NCBI GenBank assembly: GCA_021234155.1
Contig: JAJEKV010000060.1
Span: 4,674,323 to 4,738,322 of the forward strand
Reading direction: 5' to 3'
DNA length: 64,000 nucleotides
From: Isoetes taiwanensis
Lineage: Eukaryota > Streptophyta > Lycopodiopsida > Isoetales > Isoetaceae
Positions 44,286 through 54,951 of this stretch are shown here, piece by piece. Within the stretch, counting starts at the first letter, position 1, and each line of letters starts with the position of its first letter. Under the pieces are notes generated by a model, which did no database searches, was not told where the DNA came from, and saw nothing but the letters and a program-made list of their open reading frames with translations. Made by a program: the position numbers and the translations under genes.

Positions 44286-45520
44286 TGACAACACTGGTCT
44301 AGATCATGAGGTAAATGGATAGAATATAAGCATATTAAAAACTACACAAATGTCCTTCATGGACAAAATCTATTTTGTCGGGCAATACCTATGTTTATGG
44401 ATGTTCTGGCTCACACACAGATGGGTTCAATGGCATGTGCCCAAAAATGCCTTGGATGTATAGCTCAAAAAGCATGCCTTGGAGCCTTGAACTAAATGTA
44501 TTACATGATAACCATTCAATAAGCATCTTGGAACATGAATTGAGCTGCTCGATTGCAGAATCCACTCGTAATTCCCTCGTTAAAGTAATTATCACGTCAT
44601 CCTAGAGCAGTTTAAGTTAATCCATGAGCAACAATCTGACAAGGTGATTCCATGACTTAACATTGTCTAGATTTAATTTTCTCACACGGCGATGTGTACT
44701 AGTAAATTAAATCATGCAAGAATATAAGCCTGCAGAATTAAAGTTTCATATCCATATTCGCATAATAAAGCGTCTTACCATCTTTACCAGGAATATTCCT
44801 AAAGGGAACTCTATTGGTGACTTAAGTTGGCCAAATTACCATATTTAGTGGTGTCTCCCTAAGAGCAGGAAAAGCAATGGGTTATAGCCATAAAGCTTCG
44901 ACCATAAATAAACATGAACTGTCATTTGTCAACCAAATCCGCTAGTGCCACATTTGCATGTACAAACCATGGATGTCACTTATGCACCATCGATCAACAA
45001 ATTGCATGGACTGCCATGTGATGTTTCTTCAATAATTTTCAAAGAGACAACATCAGCCACATTTGTGTTTATTTGCAGAGGCACATTGCCATGACCACTT
45101 TATGAAATGGTATGGCTGCAAAGCAACATTAGCTGTCGTGCTTAACATGTACAATAACTATTGGATGCGAAAAAACTATTTAACGCAAAACTTCAGATAC
45201 CCTATTTATCACTCGCTCGCACAAGACAAACACTTAAAAGTAAGTTTATTAGCTGAATACTTCCTTTGTGTGGCAAAGGTCGGTAAACAAAGAACTGATC
45301 TTGACTGGGTTTGCAATTGGCTATAATTTGTCAAAAACCATAAGCAAATTAGAGACACAAGATAATGGTTGGTACTGTTGGCATAATTCATACACCTAAC
45401 TGAACGACACTTCCATTGTTGATGTATGCCAAGTGCGTTATTATTTTGACGTAGGATAGTGAGCTGCATGTTATAGTGGTGGGGAGAATCTGAATACTGT
45501 ATATGCTGTTGACATCAGCA
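44286..45520. other. Stretch without recognisable gene
   Basis: The frames at 44375-44605 and 45063-45326 show no motif. Confidence 0.4.
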
Positions 45521-45722
45521 GACATACGTGCTGAAAGCTAGCACAGTTCTGCATGCAAAGTGTGGCAGCTTGGCAGATTTCTGTTCTATATTTGATCATG
45601 TCCCTGGCTACAACTTGGTTACATGCAATGTGTTAATTGCAGCATATCCTCAGTGTTTGTTCAACAAGAGAAAAGACCTTCATAAGCAGCATCTTTTTCA
45701 GTTTTCCACAGTTTCAATCTGA
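45521..45722 (+). pseudogene. PPR fragment
   Basis: A 65-codon stretch reads VLHAKCGSLADFCSIFDHVP, then GYNLVTCNVLIAAY. It follows the PPR pattern YAKCGSL.DA..VFD..P..N.VTWN.LI.AY. Flanking sequence has no further repeats in frame. Note TCN for the usual TWN. Confidence 0.7.
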
Positions 45723-47300
45723 TACTATGGCAGGAAGTGCAGTTGTGAATACCTATACAAAGTCCATAAGATATATGAAGCTTCACAGACAGTAATCAGA
45801 ATGTAGTAAAGATATGATAAAGAGACAGACATTCTACAAACAATTTTGAACCAACGCAACTTCCGGAAAAATACATAGAAATAAGGCCTAGGTTTTCACA
45901 GCCCTATGAGGATTGCAGTTCCTGTTCTTCAGAAATCCGTGTTAATATCAGGCCTGAGATAGTATCCAACACATTTAACTGCTCTTGCCGCAAAGCCACA
46001 CTCTTGCAATGGCCACCAAAATGCAAAATACAAAGAAACTCACTCTTCAGAGCTATTTCAGATGGAATTCGTACTTAAACATATCATGCCTTATAAACAC
46101 AGATAAGAAGATCAAAAATATGGAATGCAAATGCCAGATTTTACATCCCAACATGCTTACCTAGAAAATTCCAGTAGGCTGCAATTGCCATCCTATATTT
46201 CTGCATAACAGCCACATAAAACACTAGGTTAACCAGAAAAGACCAAGATAAATAAAAGGGGAAACATCATACAACAGTGCCATCAAAACTTTCTTATTGC
46301 ATAATTCCATGCTAATAAATCTACATGAAGCCTTGCATTTCTCACTAGAGACAGATTTGTACATGCACGTGCTGAAAGCTATCACGCCCAGCTTCCGCAA
46401 ACAAATAGACGCCATTCCAGGCCAAATTCATGCGTTTGCACCAGAAAAATATTATCGCACATGTTTGTATCAGAGCCACAGATAAACTGGTCATCTAATC
46501 TATGCTAGCTTCTGCTAGAATGTTTCAGACATTTAAGCAGCAATCTCTAAAGAAATAAATAAGAACCACTACATTAACAAACACAACCGCACCAGGCCGC
46601 AGTCCCATGATTTCTTTTCCTGTTTATCATTTATCCAATACCGTAATTAGATCTGTTTTACTATAAACTATCTTTACCTTGACAAATGACGTTACGCCAT
46701 TAGAATACCATGACATGCATTAGAATTATAATCATACGCCAGCAAGAATTCCAATATTTGCTCAAGAAACTGCAAAGAGAAATATACCTTCGTCAATTTG
46801 GAACTCCCAACGCTTCACCCCTCCTTCAACTTAGCTTCATACTTGACTGCATTGTAACAGTGACGAAAAATCGGTAATGCACCCTTGCTATAAGACCTAA
46901 GTTAAAATGAGCACAGGGCACAGAATGTACAAAACAACTTAAGTACAACAGCATAATAGAACAAAAAATGAGAAAAGAACTTAACTAAGCCAGCCATACT
47001 CTGCACCAAGGTCTGGAAGCCGATCAACAGCCGGCCATGGCAGGGTTAAATTACGCTCTTCCATTTATGCCCTAAGTGATATAGCATGCAAACTGGTCGG
47101 ATTTAAGAAGAAACTGGTTCAAACCTGTTTGAAGCTCTACAATGGAGTACCGGTGAGGCTGGCAAATTGCAGATGAAGGAATACATGGCATTTCGTAGCT
47201 GAATCATGATGCTGATGCTTTCCAGAAAAAGAAAATCCGAGTAATTATGAATCCTATTGCCGATGGAATGTTAAGCTTGCCACCATGTGCCTGCACCAAG
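45723..47300. other. Stretch without recognisable gene
   Basis: Only short frames without motifs are present. The region just upstream of 47300 could hold further decayed parts of the transporter remnant, but I could not read them. Confidence 0.35.
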
Positions 47301-47708
47301 TAATGGTTTTGGCTGGATACATGATGACAGTGTTCTGCAAGACTTTGTTACTATGAACAATGCCATAAGCATTATCTTGGGTTGATGTTTCTTGTGTTTG
47401 AGCTGGCCCCTTTGATAATCCCTATGAAGCTAGTACTGGCCAAAGAAGATGAAATTGCTAGCAAACAAGTGAACTCCATTCAAGAAGGCCTCAAAACTCC
47501 ACTACTTAGTCCAGCAAGAGAATCAGCTATGACAATAGGTCCTTGCGATGGCGAAATAAGCCGGACTCCATCCCTTTCTAGACCTTCAAGTCTGCTTCTT
47601 GATACAGGCTATGAGTACTCCTATTCTACAGGGAGTATGTCTCCAAGGAGTATGCCTTTTGAGGAGGAATCACGATGGCAGCATAAAAGACGGAAAGTGA
47701 AGGACTAA
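47301..47708 (+). pseudogene. Transporter remnant, possibly nodulin-like/NFD4-type MFS
   Basis: Two frames joined by a shift near 47383 read LAGYMMTV and LQDFVTMNNAISIILG, then LMFLVFELAPLIIPMKLVLA, a transmembrane helix ending in LxxPLxIPxK. A cytosolic loop follows (GLKTPLLSPARES, then FEEESRWQHKRRKVKD) before the stop. Plant nodulin-like MFS proteins have this layout between helices 6 and 7, with PLL and a basic KRRR motif. The match is by pattern only. The shift and the abrupt stop indicate a pseudogene or an isolated exon. Confidence 0.4.
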
Positions 47709-48577
47709 AAGAATGATTATTTATTTACCTCTTCAGTTCGGAGAAGAACGACTACGAGCAGCAGGGGCCTCCAGCTCCGATTCTGTTGGTCTCAAGCAAA
47801 TATAGATATACGTGCAAAAATATATTTGCAGATCCGGGCCTTCCAACATAAAGAGGAGAAATGAACGTGAGCGGAAACATGAGGCTTTGACCAGAAAGGA
47901 CCAACCTCTGCCTTATTTTCGGAGCGAATAATGCAAAAGCACAAGTTCAACGTCGAAGAAGTGTTCTGTGGCCTTCTCGATACTAAATCCCACACTCTTA
48001 TTCCTGGTTGCCGAGAGCAGGCCTCTCCGGTTAGCCAGTTTCAAGAATGGCTGCCCAACAACGAAAACAACCGAGAGTTTACAGCCAATAACGGGTTTGG
48101 AGCAGTCATAGGTATATTCCAAGCATATACTGGCATATACCTATAATATGCCACAAACCCACATAAACAAGGGTTTGCCCCCTTGGGCAACCCAAAAAAT
48201 GAAAAAAGAAAAATAACGGAAAAGAAAGATAATTGATTAATGAAACAAATTGCTACAATTGAACAATATATGGAACGAGAAAAAGACATGGAGAATGAAT
48301 GTTGACGAGATCTTATAGACTTTTTGACGAGATCTTGTATGACAAAATAGGCTAAAAAAACAATTAACACGTGCTTGTTGTGTCTTATTCATATTATATA
48401 GATACCAATGCAGAAGAAATGCAGTATTGCACGTTTCTACATAGACATGATATAAACTTTGACAAGTTGTTTGAGCGAGAAAATATAAAATATAAAACAA
48501 AAATAGCCCTAAACAAATCAAAGATACAGGATCCCGGTATCACCAGCGCTTGTACAATGTACATTTTCAAATTTCCA
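47709..48577. other. Upstream flank of paralogue B, no recognisable gene
   Basis: It includes GTATATTCCAAGCATATACT followed by GGCATATACC (48111-48140), a short palindromic AT-rich motif. No coding evidence. Confidence 0.35.
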
Positions 48578-48587
48578 CATAAATATT
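48578..48587 (+). promoter_or_regulatory. Possible TATA element of paralogue B
   Basis: CATAAATATT lies about 170 bases before the ATG and is followed by a CT-rich leader (CCTTCTCTTCTCCTGG). The corresponding motif exists upstream of paralogue A. Confidence 0.4.
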
Positions 48588-48749
48588 AAACACGCCCGCC
48601 CGCTCTCTCAGTCAGACCTTCTCTTCTCCTGGGGATCTGCAACAAACTGCTGCGTAGAATTCATTGATTCAGCTTGTGGGTTATTGTTTTGATTCTGTTA
48701 TTGAAATCGGTATAATATATATCGTGGTTTTGAGGTCTGTGCAGCAGAA

Positions 48750-49502
48750 ATGGGTCGGATTGTAGTAGAAAGATATGATCAGAGCTTAGCCGGGCTCCTG
48801 AAGGCGCAAGAACCCTTTGCGCTTGGCAGATCCATGTCAGAAATGGCCGGAGTCTCTAGATTTGCAGAAACTAAGAAGATTGGATCCACCCGAGTTGGAT
48901 CCGTAGCAGAATCGGCAGAATCGGCTATGGTAGGAAATACTGGAAGCATAATGGCTCTTCTGGATTCGGAAACTCGGCATGGCCATTTCTACAGCCAAAG
49001 GTATATGCCCCAATCGCCGCAGCGCCATAGCCAGAGCTCCTGGTGGAAGGATCTTAAGCAACTGGGCAGTAGGAGACCGGCGGAAAAGAAATGGGAATCC
49101 ATTTCGGAAGAGGAATCAAGAAGCAAAAAGGGGGGCTCTTTTTGGAAGAAATTTCTGCCCAAAGGAAAGAGAGATAAATCATCCAAGCCCCAGGCTAGAG
49201 ATAATACAGATTTAAGCAGAGACGGGTTCAGAAATGCTAAAGATTTCGATTTCTGGCATCAGCAGCGCTCAAATCCGTCAAATAAATTGGGGATCAAGTC
49301 TCAGAGTGTTCAAAATGGGTTTTTGATTGATTTTTCAGCGATACAGCGGCAGAGCAGCGCCCCTTTGTGGCAAAGAAGAAATGTGGCCCCTGTTTCAGGG
49401 TTAGATTCTAGCAGGCTCAAGATGAATAGAAGTGCCAAAGTCGGATCTGCAACTGCCATCGCCGCCATGGCTGCAGCTGGGCAAGAATCTATTCCCGAAT
49501 GA
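48750..49502 (+). CDS. Unrecognised basic Ser/Trp-rich protein, paralogue B (250 aa)
   Basis: An intact single-exon frame starts MGRIVVERYDQSLAGLLKAQ and ends AAGQESIPE. It is collinear with paralogue A (20455-21204, opposite strand, about 28 kb away), differing at about one position in six. Conserved blocks are LGRSMSEM, ETKKIGSTRV, AESAESAMVG, TGSIMALLDSETRH, HSQSSWWKDLKQLGSRRPA, SEEESRSKKG, SFWKKFLPKGK, KPQARDNTDL, GFRNAKDFDFWHQQ, SSAPLWQRRN and APVSGLDSSRLKMNRSA. One extra Ala lies near the end. There is no signal peptide, membrane helix or known domain. Similar 5' leaders and 3' UTRs show that whole genes were duplicated. Probably functional, function unknown. Confidence 0.9.
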   Translation: MGRIVVERYDQSLAGLLKAQEPFALGRSMSEMAGVSRFAETKKIGSTRVGSVAESAESAMVGNTGSIMALLDSETRHGHFYSQRYMPQSPQRHSQSSWWKDLKQLGSRRPAEKKWESISEEESRSKKGGSFWKKFLPKGKRDKSSKPQARDNTDLSRDGFRNAKDFDFWHQQRSNPSNKLGIKSQSVQNGFLIDFSAIQRQSSAPLWQRRNVAPVSGLDSSRLKMNRSAKVGSATAIAAMAAAGQESIPE

Positions 49503-49525
49503 AATTGTTGAAAAGCAAAATTTTC

Positions 49526-49566
49526 AAGAAACTGTATATAGGCGATGATTCTTGATCAAGATCAAG
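49526..49566 (+). promoter_or_regulatory. Conserved 3' UTR element with Pumilio-type site (paralogue B)
   Basis: AGAAACTGTATATAGGCGAT followed by GATTCTTGATCAAGATCAAG begins about 25 bases after the stop. TGTATATA (49533-49540) fits the PUF-binding consensus UGUANAUA, and CTTGATCAAG is a perfect 10-bp palindrome. Confidence 0.45.
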
Positions 49567-49853
49567 CAATAGGTGTATTGTGAGAATTGAAAAATTATTA
49601 TCCTCTTTTACCATTTGGAAATTTTCCTCTCCCATCTAACTTTGGACTTGCACCATTCTGTTGACTCTTAGTTGCTATCAAGGGTAGTCTTTTTATCTCT
49701 ACAAGAAATTTATCGCGGCGGGCCGCGAACATTTCATTAGTTCTAACTCTTTAACCGGCAGGCCTTTTGATCCGGTTGATCATGGCCGTCTGTTTCAACC
49801 CAGTGATAGCGCTCACACTATCTCCCCCCGATTGGGGTTATTAAATAAATTAA

Positions 49854-49944
49854 TGGAAACCCTTCCGGGGTTATAATATGGAAACCCTTCCGGATTTCCG
49901 AAACCCGGAAGGGTTTCCATATTATAGCCCCGGAAGGGTTTCCA
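49854..49944. repeat. GGAAACCCTTCC fold-back, locus 1
   Basis: TGGAAACCCTTCCGGGGTTA through ATGGAAACCCTTCCGG pairs with CCGGAAGGGTTTCCATATTA through AGGGTTTCCA, giving almost perfect arms of about 42 bp. Upstream CTCACACTATCTCCCCC and TTGGGGTTATTAAA recur at 53836-53870 before another GGAAACCCTTCC. Confidence 0.9.
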
Positions 49945-50240
49945 CTAAAAGTGGAATTTTTCGGTTGAATAAATAGCCGCCGTTAATTAATGAACAGATT
50001 TAATTCCCATGGCTATTTTTAGAAGAGGCTTTTTAGAAACAATTTTTTTTCTTCTCACCTCTTCTCCCTCTTCTCCGGCTGCAATTGGCGATCGATTCAA
50101 GGTTTCACCTCACCGGCAAGGCAAGGATTCAAGAAGCGTTTCTGAGGCAAGGATTAAGAAACTGTTTGTGGCGACTCAGGATTCGATTTCTGGCGATTTG
50201 TGGAATTTGTGGCAATACCAGCGTTCGATTTCTGGATTTA

Positions 50241-50300
50241 GGCAAAGATTTCTGGATTTCGGCAAAGATTTCTGGATTTCGGCAAAGATTTTTGGATTTC
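50241..50300 (+). repeat. Tandem repeat, 3 x 20 bp
   Basis: GGCAAAGATTTCTGGATTTC is repeated three times, with a T for C change in the last unit. Confidence 0.9.
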
Positions 50301-51827
50301 TGAATTTCTGGAGACAAAGGGGAGAAAATGCTCTGTTTGAAGCTAAGATAAATCAGAGCAATAGTTGAATGGCCTCGTGAAGTTATCTTAGCCTTCGATC
50401 ATGCCTTTTATCTTAGCTCCTTTTGATCACACTTATTTATCTTAGCCCAATCTGAGCGTTTTCGGAATTGACTCATGCAAACAAGGAAATGGGCAAACGG
50501 AATCAGCAGCTGTGGCTTACCGTTTGGAAGATGGAGCTCAGGATCAAGCTTATCTAGAAGAATACAGAACAAGTAGCAAATATCAAATAAAAACTATCAA
50601 CCGCTCTGATAACACGGCTTCTGGAGTTCGATTTCTGGAGTTCGGCTTCAGAAGGTAACATGTAAGAAATATTCTACTTCTTACTTCTCAGAAAAATCAA
50701 AAAAATCTTTGATGTCTGCCTTCATTAGATTTCTTGAATGGTATTTACTTGGTTAAATTAGTTATGCACTGAATACCCTGCTTTTGATTGCTTTCAGAGC
50801 TTCTAAACCTTGCTATGGTTGCAGACGGACATACCCTGGTCCACCAAAGCTGAATATCTGATAACAGTGGGTAAGTGCCGTCCAAGCATGTAATATTGTA
50901 ACCTGTGATTTTTGTCCAAACAGTAAAAATCTTAGAAGTCTTCATTTGTTTTACCAACAGGATATTTTATCAACAAGATCATCACCCTTCCTATGCTGCA
51001 ATATGTCATTCGGTAGGTTTCAGATAATTCCTTTCTTGCAAGAGAATTTATGTCTTGGTAAAGGTGGCAACGGGCAAACTTGCTGACTACATGGCCCAAA
51101 TCAGGAAAAATGCAACGGCTTTGTACATGAATTATGAATATATACTGTAAACAAGTGACGTCATTATCGTATTGATATAAACATCTCCAAGACTCCACAA
51201 TCTTAGTGCTTTATGAATGGAGATACATTTTACATCATATTCTGCCTGTTCAAGTAAGATATGCACCTCTGTTTTCAAGAGGCTCAAATGTCTTCGCTTC
51301 CTTCGTAACAATATCTGCTGTTGCTTTGTAACTAGATACATTTGACAAGCGATCTGTACTTGACAAGCGATCTAAATAGTCATTTTCTTTGTAAGTTTCT
51401 TCACTAATTTGCAGGCTTATCTGATCTCTTAAGTTTGTTCACTCTTTTAAATGTAGTGGAGATTTGCACGCATGTTCAAGTCCCGTTTGCAGATGTGGAT
51501 TGGCATTCTAAATACTTTTGATTTTTCATGTTGTATTTCTTAATATGTTGCTTCTAGAGTTGTTGATCTGGAATACCTTTTCTGTGTAGACATGGTTTTT
51601 GTTCTAAACATGAGATTAATCAACAATCTTTAAGCAGATTGTTTTCTTAGGTGGCTTTAAAGCGGATTTTATATTTGGCACTTGCAGACCTGCATATCCT
51701 TGATTAATGCAAATGCATCATATTACTGAATTCAATTTGTTAATATTCTGGAACTTAGATCATTGCTATACTTGCTATACTGTGCCGCATTGCTTATGGA
51801 CTCAACATTTTTTTTTTTTTTTTTTGA
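50301..51827. other. Stretch without recognisable gene
   Basis: No motif was found in the short frames. It ends in an 18-base poly(T) at 51808-51825 that directly precedes the permease fragment and could serve as a polypyrimidine tract. Confidence 0.4.
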
Positions 51828-52160
51828 ATGACCTTGCCACTCAAGACATCAATGAAGATGCCTCAGAAGTTCAACAAGATACTTGGGCTTGCTTCTGTAT
51901 TGATCACTTTTGCATATCTTCCTTTTGGATTTGCTGATTACTTTGCATTTGAGCATTTGCCAAATGATTGGATAACAGTGGATGCTAAACTTAGTTTATG
52001 CCTTCCACTTTTTTTCACCTTTCCAGTCATGATGTACCATGTATACAAGATTATGGAAACTAGACTATTGACAGCAAAATGGTGTCAGAAAGTATTGATA
52101 TATCTGCAAGACTATATCGACTGCCAAGATGGATTGCTAAGATGGATTACGGGGAATTTT
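51828..52160 (+). pseudogene. Amino acid permease (AAAP/AVT type) fragment
   Basis: An open frame reads KMPQKFNKILGLASVLITF, then YLPFGFADYFAFEHLPNDWI, then LSLCLPLFFTFPVMMYHVYK. Plant vesicular amino acid transporters (PF01490 family) have KF..VLGLA..I...YG.FG..GYFAFG and LGLC..LFFTFP.MM.PVYEI. Relative to this, about ten residues (the GE.T.EIIT region) are missing between YFAFE and the NDW motif. The rest of the protein is absent, so this is an exon relic. A GTAAGA donor-like site lies at about 52169. Confidence 0.7.
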
Positions 52161-52847
52161 AGTGGTGGTAAGATTAGTTGTGCTGTTCAAGCATTTATGC
52201 TAATGTACCTTATAATAACTATCAAAATTAAAACTTGACCCAGGCAAGAGTTCATGTAACTTATATTATGAATCTAACACCATGACATACTATTATTCAA
52301 TCATCTTTAGGTTGTTGCAACTAAAGGTAATATAAAAGCTCAACCGATTTTGCTCAACCCCTTCTTTCATTCCCTCATTGGCAACTCGATTGTTTCATTC
52401 ATAGATTAATGCTTAAAACACTTATGTGAGACCTATGACTTAGATGATTTTCTTTTATAGGTTGGATGGAATTGGTTTAACCCTGCCTCGCAGATCCGAG
52501 GAGAGCGACAAGTCCTCTCCTCTGCTATTGCGTTATTGTATGCATTGTGGCTTTCTCATAACAAGGCCAAGGGTTTATGACTCATATGTATCAAAACACT
52601 TGTCACATTTATCAAGTACTTGAGTTTGCTTATATTTATCAAATACTTAAGTTTGTTCTTTCATGTTACATTTATCATTTACTTAAGTTTGTTTCTTTTT
52701 TTCTTTTGGTCTCTCGCATGTACGACGGAAGAATATTTAACAAAGACAAAGGTTATGCAATAGAGATTATGTAGAGCATAGTGCCATGATGCAACATAAT
52801 AGAGTGCAACTTCACACGTACGCACTATCGAGTTTCTAACTGCATGT
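52161..52847. other. Stretch without gene; diverged short repeats
   Basis: CATTTATCAA.TACTTGAGTTTG-like units occur about three times between 52600 and 52692. No gene was recognised. Confidence 0.4.
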
Positions 52848-52990
52848 GGAAACCTAACCTATTTTCCTCCTCATGTGGAAACCTAACCTGTTTTCCTCCT
52901 CCTGTGGAAACCCTTCCTATTTTCCTCCTCCTGTGGAAACCCTTCCCAATTTCCATCATGCAAGGAAAACGGGAAGGGTTTCCACTCAAA
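52848..52990. repeat. GGAAACC array with short inverted arm, locus 2a
   Basis: Four units of GTGGAAACC(T/C)(A/T)(A/T)CC.. followed by TTTTCCTCCTC, with a period of about 31 bp, end against an inverted GGAAGGGTTTCC. The same kind of block heads locus 3 at 56263. Confidence 0.85.
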
Positions 52991-53107
52991 GTTTGAATTT
53001 TGAGTGACGTGCGCTCGATGGACGTGTGCCTTAATGTCGGGCGTCCGTGTGGAAAGGCGTGAGCCATAAAGGCTCACGTGTGTAAATATTTAAAAAAAAA
53101 TAATTTT

Positions 53108-53382
53108 GTGGAAACCCTTCCGGGTTTTAATGGAAACCCTTCCGGCTTTCCAATATGGAAACCCTTCCGGCTTTCCATGGAAACCCTTCCGGCTTTCCAT
53201 GGAAACCCTTCCGGGTTTTCAAATTCTGGAAAATCGGAAGGGTTTCCATGGAAACCCTTCCGGGTTTTACTGAAAACCGAAAGGGTTTCCATTAAAACCC
53301 AGAAGGGTTTCCATGGAAAGCCGGAAGGGTTTCCATGTAAAGCCGGAAGGGTTTCCATTAAAACCCGGAAGGGTTTCCGTGG
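53108..53382. repeat. GGAAACCCTTCC fold-back, locus 2b (about 275 bp)
   Basis: Five to six tandem units of GGAAACCCTTCCGG(C/G)TTT, each about 20-25 bp, point rightward. They are followed by about the same number of units in inverted orientation (CCGGAAGGGTTTCC). The whole can form a long hairpin, and each unit is itself nearly self-complementary to any inverted unit. It is bounded on the right by GGGAGGCCAACCCAAATCGG, shared with locus 3. Translation gives Met-Glu-Thr-Leu-Pro type repeats in several frames, but this is a by-product of the repeat. Confidence 0.95.
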
Positions 53383-53527
53383 GAGGCCAACCCAAATCGG
53401 GCGTACTTAGAACCATCGCGGTGATAGGGCAGAATGGGCTGAGTCCTCCGGATTGAGGTGAGAAACAAGCTGAGATGCCTTGGATTCATCTCCGAAACAA
53501 GTAGCTCTGCCTTGGTTTTAGCTTCGG

Positions 53528-53612
53528 GTCGTGATAAACCGGGCTAGGGGATGATAAACTAGGCTCGGACGCTGATAAACCAGGCTAGGGATGATAAACG
53601 AGGCTAGGTGCA
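53528..53612 (+). repeat. Degenerate tandem repeat, about 22 bp x 4
   Basis: GATGATAAAC.AGGCTAGG-like units (TGATAAACCGGGCTAGGG, TGATAAACTAGGCTCGG, TGATAAACCAGGCTAGGG and TGATAAACGAGGCTAGG) follow each other. Confidence 0.85.
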
Positions 53613-53658
53613 GGTATGATGCAGGCTTGGTGTTCTTGATCGGCCAGCCTGCCGGTTA

Positions 53659-53766
53659 AAGGGGTTAACCACCCCTGCTTGGCTATTACAGCCTGTAAAT
53701 GGGCTCGCCCATCCGGGCTGGTCCATTTACTGGCTGTAACAGCCTCGCAGGGGTGGTTAACCCCTT
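53659..53766. repeat. Hairpin, arms about 44 bp
   Basis: AAGGGGTTAACCACCCCTGC through TACAGCCTGTAAATGG pairs with CCATTTACTGGCTGTAACAG through GGGGTGGTTAACCCCTT, with about five mismatches. The 20-base loop (GCTCGCCCATCCGGGCTGGT) contains a smaller GCCC/GGGC stem. It is related in its outer end to the hairpin at 22739. Confidence 0.9.
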
Positions 53767-53875
53767 CATAAAGTTGGACTAACCTTAAGCAGACCCTTCT
53801 TTATCTGATACTAAATGGACACTCCTCTTTTATTTGCTCACACTATCTCCCCCCATTGGGGTTATTAAAAAAAAA

Positions 53876-54138
53876 AAAATGGAAACCCTTCCAAATTTCC
53901 TTGAAATCTGATATTTGAGGGCCAGTGCAAGATTGTTGAGAAATATGAAAGTATTTGCTCTCTACATCAAGCTCTGAGCGCCTAACCTGGTAAAGTATGA
54001 GGACGATCATAGTAAAGAAGAACACATTGGTTGTCTTTATCCTGATGTCTTTCTTTGTCCTGATTCAAGCATCTCTCTACCCTGAAAATTCTGGATTTTT
54101 CCCTTCAATCACTTATTTGAGCTTTTGCATTATTGCAG
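53876..54138. other. Fold-back solo unit and spacer
   Basis: A single GGAAACCCTTCC unit (about 53881) follows the CTCACACTATCTCCCCC block. The rest up to 54138 is T-rich and ends in a good branch/acceptor context (TTGCATTATTGCAG). Confidence 0.5.
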
Positions 54139-54951
54139 GCAAATTACAAGTTAATGATGAAGAAAATTCTCCAGTTAAACCACGTAAGAGACTGAGAAGA
54201 TTAGCAGAAAAAGAAGAGGAGATTTTCAAAACCAAAAGCCATGATGAAAATGGAACTCAGGTAGGCATCGGAGGTTTGAGCTTGAAAAAGAAAAAGGAGA
54301 AGACTGAGAGGTATTGCTTCAATTTCCAAGATAATTACAGTTTTCAGGAGAAATAATAGCTACTAGCCTTACAGCATGGAACAAAGGGGTTGATCATATT
54401 AGTTCTGAGATTATTGCTCTGTTTTCTTCGCACTAATAAAGACATAAATGCTTCTTTCTTTTCATTTTGTAGGCTTATACAAAATAAAGAAAGGCATGTC
54501 CAAGAGGTGTCAAGCCCAAAGAAGAAGAGGACAGTTGAAAGGTGAGTTTTAACAGCCATGTTTAAGTACTTTAACTTTTCAAGCACTTCTATTTTCTTAA
54601 TCAATGCTTAAAGAATAGATTCACTTTATTTTTCCCAATTTCCATGATTTCTTATGATAGGTCAAAAGAGGTCTGGCTATTTTAGAACATTATAATCATG
54701 AAGTATGCAGCTTTTCTTAGTGCTATAGCTGTCATTGCTTGGCTACATATTGGATTATCGAATATTGCTTACTGGTCCCTGGTTTGCCCCTGCTGTTTGT
54801 GCATGGACAAGATCAGCACACATAAAACCATATGTCAATAAATATTCTGATTCAATTGTGGATTAGGAAACGCTCTGTCAAGCTCTCCCTTTACCATATT
54901 AACAGATTTCACTTTAATTGTGTAGGTCAAGCACCGGTAATATTAATGAAG
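54139..54951 (+). CDS. Spliced gene fragment encoding a Lys/Arg-rich protein, function unknown
   Basis: Exon 54139-54310 (after TTATTGCAG) encodes KLQVNDEENSPVKPRKRLRR, then LAEKEEEIFKTKSHDENGTQ, and ends ...KTE(R) at a GTATTG donor. Exon 54473-54541 (after TTTTGTAG, before GTGAGT) continues in phase with LIQNKERHVQEVSSPKKKRTVE(R). Short further exons are possible at 54661 (SKE) and 54927-54951 (GQAPVILMK, flanked by TGTGTAG and GTGAGT). Two phase-matched junctions support real splicing. The basic clusters (KPRKRLRR, KKKRTVER) look like nuclear localisation signals. The first exon and the end of the gene were not found, and I do not recognise the family. Confidence 0.5.

Noticed and set aside
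53074-53410. Proteins with repeated METLP/HGNPSGFPWKPF units (both strands, also 56404-56676)
   Set aside because: Both strands and several frames give similar peptides because the DNA is an inverted array of GGAAACCCTTCC. There is no independent sign of coding.
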